Assembly: GCF_003970695.1 (NCBI RefSeq)
Contig: NZ_CP034570.1
Coordinates: 496,001-560,000 of the forward strand
Reading direction: 5' to 3'
DNA from: Maribacter sp. MJ134
Lineage (GTDB): Bacteria; Bacteroidota; Bacteroidia; Flavobacteriales; Flavobacteriaceae
DNA length: 64,000 bases
The notes under the pieces were generated by a model that was not told where the DNA came from, made no database searches, and saw only the letters and a list, made by a program, of their open reading frames with translations. Every line of letters begins with the position of its first letter. The first letter of the stretch is position 1. The position numbers and the translations under genes are program-made. Shown here one piece after another: positions 60,478 through 64,000 of the stretch.

Positions 60478-62448
60478 GTCAAACTCTTTTCGTAACAGGT
60501 CTATGGCCGGGTTCTTTTCTCTTAACTTTTCATACTTCTCCTCTGGGGTAAAAGCGAATTTCTTAGCAGTGGCCTCGTTTACGGAAATTTCAAGTTGAAT
60601 GAAGTGATTGTTGAGCTTAGCCCTTAAGTATTCCATAAGGTCGTAGTTGCCACGTTCAATTTCCTTTTTCATCGTACCATTAGGAAGTTCAATACTAATG
60701 GTGAAATTTTCTTTTAGTTTCGGAATATCCGTATTTAAGTTCGATGCAAGTATTTTTTGACCTTTAGCATCAATTTCTTGAACAAAATCTGCCCAGTGTT
60801 TTCTTAACTCTTCTTCGGTAAAGTCGTCCTTAGGTAGCGCATCCTCGTCTAGAACAACCTCAATTCTGTTGAGTTCGTGCTCTTTTTTAGCCTTTAAACT
60901 AGAGATGGATAGGCCAGAAACCCGTTTTTCGGGTACGGTAATATTAATTTTTTTCGCAACCGGTTCTTGTCGTGTGGTTGTTGTTTTAACGGCATTAGTA
61001 GAGGGGTAAACCTTGTATACCGGCTCCGTGGGTTGGCCGTTATTTTTTGTATTAATTTCTTTAGCAACCGGTTCTTGTACCGTAGTCGGTATTTCAGTAG
61101 TATTTGTAAGGGGCTGTACTTTTTTTATTGGTGCTGTGCCTTGCTGAATGTTGTCTTCTATAAAATGAGGAGCCTCTATTTCTTCTCGTTCTTCCGCTTT
61201 AGGGGCATGTTGCTCAACTAATTTTTGAAATGTTTCCGCTCGCTGCTCGGGTAAAGTATTCGTTTCGTTACTAGGTTCGGAAAGCGCGTTTTGCTTTGGT
61301 TTTGGGGTAGTGTTCTCGTAAAAGGAGGCAGGGGCAATAAAGTCTATTGTTTTGTCCTGTACTGCTACTGATTCAGGATTTTTTTTTTCTCCATCAAAGT
61401 CGATAGAGGCTAATTTCATCAACGAAAGCTCTACCAAAAGCCGTTGATTTTTACTGGTTTTGTATTTCAGGTCACAATCATTGGCAATATCCAATGCTTT
61501 CAATAGAAAACTACTCGACGTACGTTGGGATTGTTCTCGATAACTTTTTTGAGCCATTTCACCCACTTCTAAGAGCGCTATGGTGTCTTGATGCTGGCAT
61601 ACCATCAAATCCCTAAAATGTGAAGCCAGACCAGCTATAAAATGATGCCCGTCGAATCCAAGACCTAAGGTTGTGTTGAACAATACCAATAAGTGCGGAA
61701 TATTATGTTCTAATATCAGGTCGGTTGCCTCGAAATAGGTATCATAATCCAAGACGTTTAAATTTTCTGTCACCGCTTTTCTAGTGAGGTCCTTTCCGGA
61801 AAAACTTACAACCCGGTCAAAGATGGAGAGTGCATCACGCATGGCGCCATCCGCTTTTTGAGCAATGATATGTAGCGCATCTTCTTCAGCATTGATATCT
61901 TGGCTCTCCGCAATATATTTCAAATATTCTGCGGCATCCTTTACGGTTATCCGCTTAAAATCAAAAATTTGACAACGAGATAAAATCGTAGGAATAATTT
62001 TGTGTTTTTCCGTTGTGGCAAGAATAAAAATAGCATGTTTTGGAGGCTCCTCTAAGGTCTTTAAAAAGGCGTTGAAGGCACTTGTGGATAGCATATGTAC
62101 CTCGTCAATGATATAGACTTTGTATTTACCCACTTGTGGCGGTATGCGCACTTGATCTATCAAACTTCTGATATCATCAACGGAATTGTTGGAAGCCGCA
62201 TCCAGTTCAAAAATATTAAAGGCAAAATCTTCATCCGGACTTTCGGTTCCGTCGGCGTTTATTTGCTTTGCAAGAATTCTAGCACATGTAGTTTTACCGA
62301 CACCTCTGGGGCCGCAGAAAAGCAGGGCCTGTGCCAAGTGATTGTTATCTATTGCATTTTGGAGAGTATTGGTAATGGCCCGTTGCCCAACAACATCTTT
62401 AAATGTTTGAGGTCTATACTTCCGTGCCGATACTATAAATGGTTCCAA
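60466..62448 (-). CDS. dnaX: DNA polymerase III subunits gamma and tau
   Basis: 660 residues. Walker A CGPRGVGKTTCA near 44-55, Walker B YIIDEVHMLS, and the arginine-finger region ILSRCQIFDF. The loop that holds the zinc cysteines in E. coli DnaX is replaced by INADGTESPDED, which lacks all of them; this is the form I know from other Flavobacteriia. A low-complexity proline/threonine/glutamate region (about 360-510) precedes the tau-specific C-terminus. It loads the sliding clamp. A minus-strand TATATTTG at 62471 is a likely promoter. Confidence 0.95.
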   Translation of the reverse strand: MEPFIVSARKYRPQTFKDVVGQRAITNTLQNAIDNNHLAQALLFCGPRGVGKTTCARILAKQINADGTESPDEDFAFNIFELDAASNNSVDDIRSLIDQVRIPPQVGKYKVYIIDEVHMLSTSAFNAFLKTLEEPPKHAIFILATTEKHKIIPTILSRCQIFDFKRITVKDAAEYLKYIAESQDINAEEDALHIIAQKADGAMRDALSIFDRVVSFSGKDLTRKAVTENLNVLDYDTYFEATDLILEHNIPHLLVLFNTTLGLGFDGHHFIAGLASHFRDLMVCQHQDTIALLEVGEMAQKSYREQSQRTSSSFLLKALDIANDCDLKYKTSKNQRLLVELSLMKLASIDFDGEKKNPESVAVQDKTIDFIAPASFYENTTPKPKQNALSEPSNETNTLPEQRAETFQKLVEQHAPKAEEREEIEAPHFIEDNIQQGTAPIKKVQPLTNTTEIPTTVQEPVAKEINTKNNGQPTEPVYKVYPSTNAVKTTTTRQEPVAKKINITVPEKRVSGLSISSLKAKKEHELNRIEVVLDEDALPKDDFTEEELRKHWADFVQEIDAKGQKILASNLNTDIPKLKENFTISIELPNGTMKKEIERGNYDLMEYLRAKLNNHFIQLEISVNEATAKKFAFTPEEKYEKLREKNPAIDLLRKEFDLDL

Positions 62449-62470
62449 ATTAGAGTTTTTCGTGCCTATA

Positions 62471-62478
62471 CAAATATA
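62471..62478 (-). promoter_or_regulatory. -7 promoter element for dnaX
   Basis: Minus-strand TATATTTG matches TAnnTTTG and lies 22 bases before the dnaX start codon. No TTG at the ideal -33 spacing. Confidence 0.5.
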
Positions 62479-62543
62479 AAAATTGAGCTTAATTCTAGGA
62501 GGTATTTAAAACAGAGATCATCCTTAGTTATCAACAATTGCAG

Positions 62544-62551
62544 TACATTTG
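62544..62551 (+). promoter_or_regulatory. -7 promoter element for rnpB
   Basis: TACATTTG, an exact TAnnTTTG match. Its right end is 5 bases before the first base of the P1 stem at 62557, the distance expected from -7 to the transcription start. Confidence 0.65.
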
Positions 62552-62556
62552 TTCGT

Positions 62557-62863
62557 AGCAGGCCAACCTATCGCGGTTTAATTTATTAAAACGAGGAAAG
62601 TCCGGACACCATAGTGCAGTATAGCGGGTAACGCCCGTCCGCCGAGAGGTGAGGACAAGTGCAACAGAAAGCAAGTACAGTTCGGCTGTAGTGAAACCAG
62701 GTAAACTCTATACGGTGAAACGTCATGTAAACCGACGTTTGAGGGCGGCACGTCCAAGTCGAAGGGTAGGCGGTTAGAGTCTTTGGGTAACTAAGGGCCT
62801 AGATAAATGATAGGTAATTTAGAACGCAGTTCTAGATACACAGAATCCGGCTTATGGCCTGCT
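62557..62863 (+). ncRNA. rnpB: RNase P RNA, bacterial class A
   Basis: Conserved core GAGGAAAGTCCGGAC (near 62594) and the 3' partner CAGAATCCGGCTTA (near 62841) form the P4 region; ACAGAAAGCAAG and GGGTAA-type loops are also typical. The ends pair as P1: AGCAGGCC at 62557-62564 with GGCCTGCT at 62856-62863, giving about 307 bases. It is the catalytic RNA that removes 5' leaders from tRNA precursors. It is divergent from dnaX, and a T run follows the P1 stem as a terminator. Confidence 0.95.
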
Positions 62864-62877
62864 TTTTCAATAAAACA

Positions 62878-62911
62878 GCAAATCTGTGATTTGCGTAGTT
62901 TTATTGAACCC
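62878..62911 (+). repeat. 34-bp direct repeat, copy 1 (with internal inverted repeat)
   Basis: Starts with GCAAATC-TGT-GATTTGC, a 7-bp inverted repeat, then GTAGTTTTATTGAACCC. The second copy begins 79 bases downstream with a single mismatch. It lies just after rnpB in the 407-base gap before the isocitrate dehydrogenase gene. Confidence 0.85.
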
Positions 62912-62928
62912 TGAGCGAAGTCGAAGGG
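62909..62928. repeat. Short GC-rich interspersed element (ccctgagcgaagtcgaaggg)
   Basis: A 20-base imperfect palindrome that I recognise as a widespread intergenic element in many bacterial genomes. It is fused to the end of the first 34-bp repeat. A frame reading NPERSRRV across it is an artefact of this element. Confidence 0.65.
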
Positions 62929-62956
62929 TCTATCCAGAATATGTAGTATTTCTTTG

Positions 62957-62990
62957 GCAAATCTGTGATTTGCGTAGTTTTATCGAACCC
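62957..62990 (+). repeat. 34-bp direct repeat, copy 2
   Basis: Same sequence as 62878-62911 except one base (C for T before GAACCC). From here to 63270 the gap is AT-rich and I see no gene, RNA or clear promoter in it. Confidence 0.85.
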
Positions 62991-63270
62991 AGAGTACTTC
63001 ATAGAATCCCAATGGTAGCTAGTGTAGCCCTCATATTATGTGTATTGAAGCACTTTATTCCAATAAGTGAACGATTAGTTTAGAGTAAAGCTATTATTTC
63101 TCTTTGAGATGGACTTATTACAATCGTCAATCTGATGTGCGATTATTTCAACCGAAGCAGAAGTATTACGTAAATTATAAAATATTTTAATGCATATCAT
63201 CAAAAACATAAATAAAAATATATGAATTAATTAGTTGAACTTTACACTCGATAACTAAAACAGCGTTTAT

Positions 63271-64000
63271 ATGAAATCAAGTGTATTGCATCAAAAATCA
63301 AATGAAAATTTAAATGAAACTGCAGTAAAAGTTGCAGTAGCTAAAGGAGATGGTATAGGTCCTGAAATTATGGATGCCACCTTGAAAATTCTTGAAGCCG
63401 CAGGTGCAAATATTGAACCGGAGTACATACAGTTGGGAGAACAGGTATATTTATCCGGAAACTCCGCTGGTATTGCAAAGGAAACTTGGGAGATTATAAA
63501 CAAGAACAAAATTATATTAAAGGCTCCTATCACTACACCCCAAGGTAAGGGCTACAAAAGTTTGAACGTAACCTTGCGCAAATCTCTTGGATTATTTGCA
63601 AATGTAAGGCCGGTAAGCGCATTGTACCCTTACGTGGAAACGAATTTTCCACAAATGGATGTTGTGGTGATCAGGGAAAACGAAGAGGATTTATACGCCG
63701 GTATCGAACACCAACAAACACAGGATGTAGTGCAATGTTTAAAGTTGATTACAAGGCCTGGTTGCGAAAAAATTGTGAGATATGCTTTTGAATACGCTAG
63801 GGTTTACGGACGAAAGAAAGTAACCTGTATGGTAAAGGACAATATCATGAAACTCACGGATGGTTTGTTCCATCAGGTTTTTGATGAAATCGCTACGGAA
63901 TATCCAGAGATACAGAACGAAACACAGATAATAGATATAGGTGCAGCCCGATTGGCCGCAAACCCTGAAAACTATGATGTTGTGGTGACTTCAAATTTAT
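63271..64000 (+). CDS. Isocitrate dehydrogenase (NADP), N-terminal part
   Basis: Open from the ATG at 63271 to the right edge (243 codons seen). Family motifs of the isocitrate/isopropylmalate dehydrogenases are in order: VAKGDGIGPEIMDA near 21-34, LKAPITTPQGKGYKSLNVTLRKSLGL with substrate-binding serine and arginines near 85-108, RENEEDLYAGIEH near 134-146 with the catalytic tyrosine, and VKDNIMKLTDG near 190 with the catalytic lysine. It oxidises isocitrate to 2-oxoglutarate in the TCA cycle. The GKGYKSLN and EDLYAGIEH forms favour isocitrate dehydrogenase of the long Thermus-like type; the cofactor cannot be told without the C-terminus. Confidence 0.88.
   Translation, partial: MKSSVLHQKSNENLNETAVKVAVAKGDGIGPEIMDATLKILEAAGANIEPEYIQLGEQVYLSGNSAGIAKETWEIINKNKIILKAPITTPQGKGYKSLNVTLRKSLGLFANVRPVSALYPYVETNFPQMDVVVIRENEEDLYAGIEHQQTQDVVQCLKLITRPGCEKIVRYAFEYARVYGRKKVTCMVKDNIMKLTDGLFHQVFDEIATEYPEIQNETQIIDIGAARLAANPENYDVVVTSNL

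Noticed and set aside
62095-62589. 164-codon plus-strand frame across the dnaX start and the rnpB promoter
   Set aside because: It is antisense to DnaX motifs and runs into the RNase P RNA gene; not a plausible protein.
62878-62990. Possible CRISPR array
   Set aside because: Only two repeat copies, one spacer-sized gap, no cas genes.
62886-63083. 65-codon frame after rnpB reading NPERSRRV
   Set aside because: The frame arises from a repeated intergenic element and a 34-bp repeat; such frames are a common false call.
1-64000. tRNA and rRNA genes
   Set aside because: I looked through the larger gaps and found no cloverleaf or rRNA-like segment; RNase P RNA is the only structural RNA I can support.

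Overview
The window is ordinary, compact chromosome of a Bacteroidota, most likely a marine member of the Flavobacteriaceae (Zobellia/Maribacter-like). The evidence is a C-terminal type IX secretion sorting domain, many lipoproteins, several start-proximal matches to the Bacteroidota promoter (TTG, 19 bp, TAnnTTTG), a SpoIIM/MoxR/DUF58 operon in a non-sporulating gene set, a DnaX without its zinc module, and glycogen, polyphosphate and glycoside hydrolase genes typical of the group. I saw no phage, insertion sequence, CRISPR array, rRNA or tRNA.

Layout. 1-8 kb: end of a DUF2279-like protein, then a minus-strand envelope operon (SpoIIM, membrane protein, DUF4129, DUF4350, MoxR, DUF58) divergent from RDD and UPF0126 membrane proteins. 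8-16 kb: lipoprotein cyclophilin and Nudix CoA pyrophosphatase with overlapping divergent starts, acyltransferase, an ECF sigma factor with a membrane partner, M20 amidohydrolase, NDH-2, GH13 alpha-glucosidase. 16-25 kb: XerD-type recombinase, two outer-membrane-like proteins, aroQ, a PQQ sugar dehydrogenase lipoprotein, a possible 38-residue membrane protein overlapping a DUF3817 gene, lpdA, DinB, msrB and a collagen-like lipoprotein. 25-31 kb: glgB, a GH31 alpha-glucosidase, an M48 lipoprotein protease and an MFS transporter. 31-35 kb: an ECF sigma operon ending in two beta-helix-like repeat proteins.

34.8-39.9 kb holds a very large secreted galactose-oxidase-like protein with a complete copper/Cys-Tyr radical site. 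An in-frame TAA in its LamG domain cuts the accessory domains and the T9SS signal away from the catalytic domain. The distal half carries a perfect 471-bp direct repeat of clearly higher GC than its surroundings, and a discoidin-like domain that seems to be inserted inside an Ig-like repeat.

40-53 kb is core: lon (with a doubled palindrome just before its start), cmk, a BON-LysM protein, rpsA with a structured leader, pyrR-pyrB, a small STAS-like protein with rnz, pdxH, and a coupled sixA-ppk1-ppx polyphosphate group. 53.7-60.5 kb is a complete ebo cluster (eboA-F: EboA, TatD-like hydrolase, UbiA-like prenyltransferase, dehydroquinate-synthase-like cyclase, TIM-barrel protein, phosphodiesterase-like protein) followed at once by a TMEM220-like membrane protein. 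It faces miaE across a short divergent promoter region and is the most interesting system here, because its product is unknown. The window ends with dnaX, the RNase P RNA gene, a short repeat-bearing gap, and the start of an isocitrate dehydrogenase gene.
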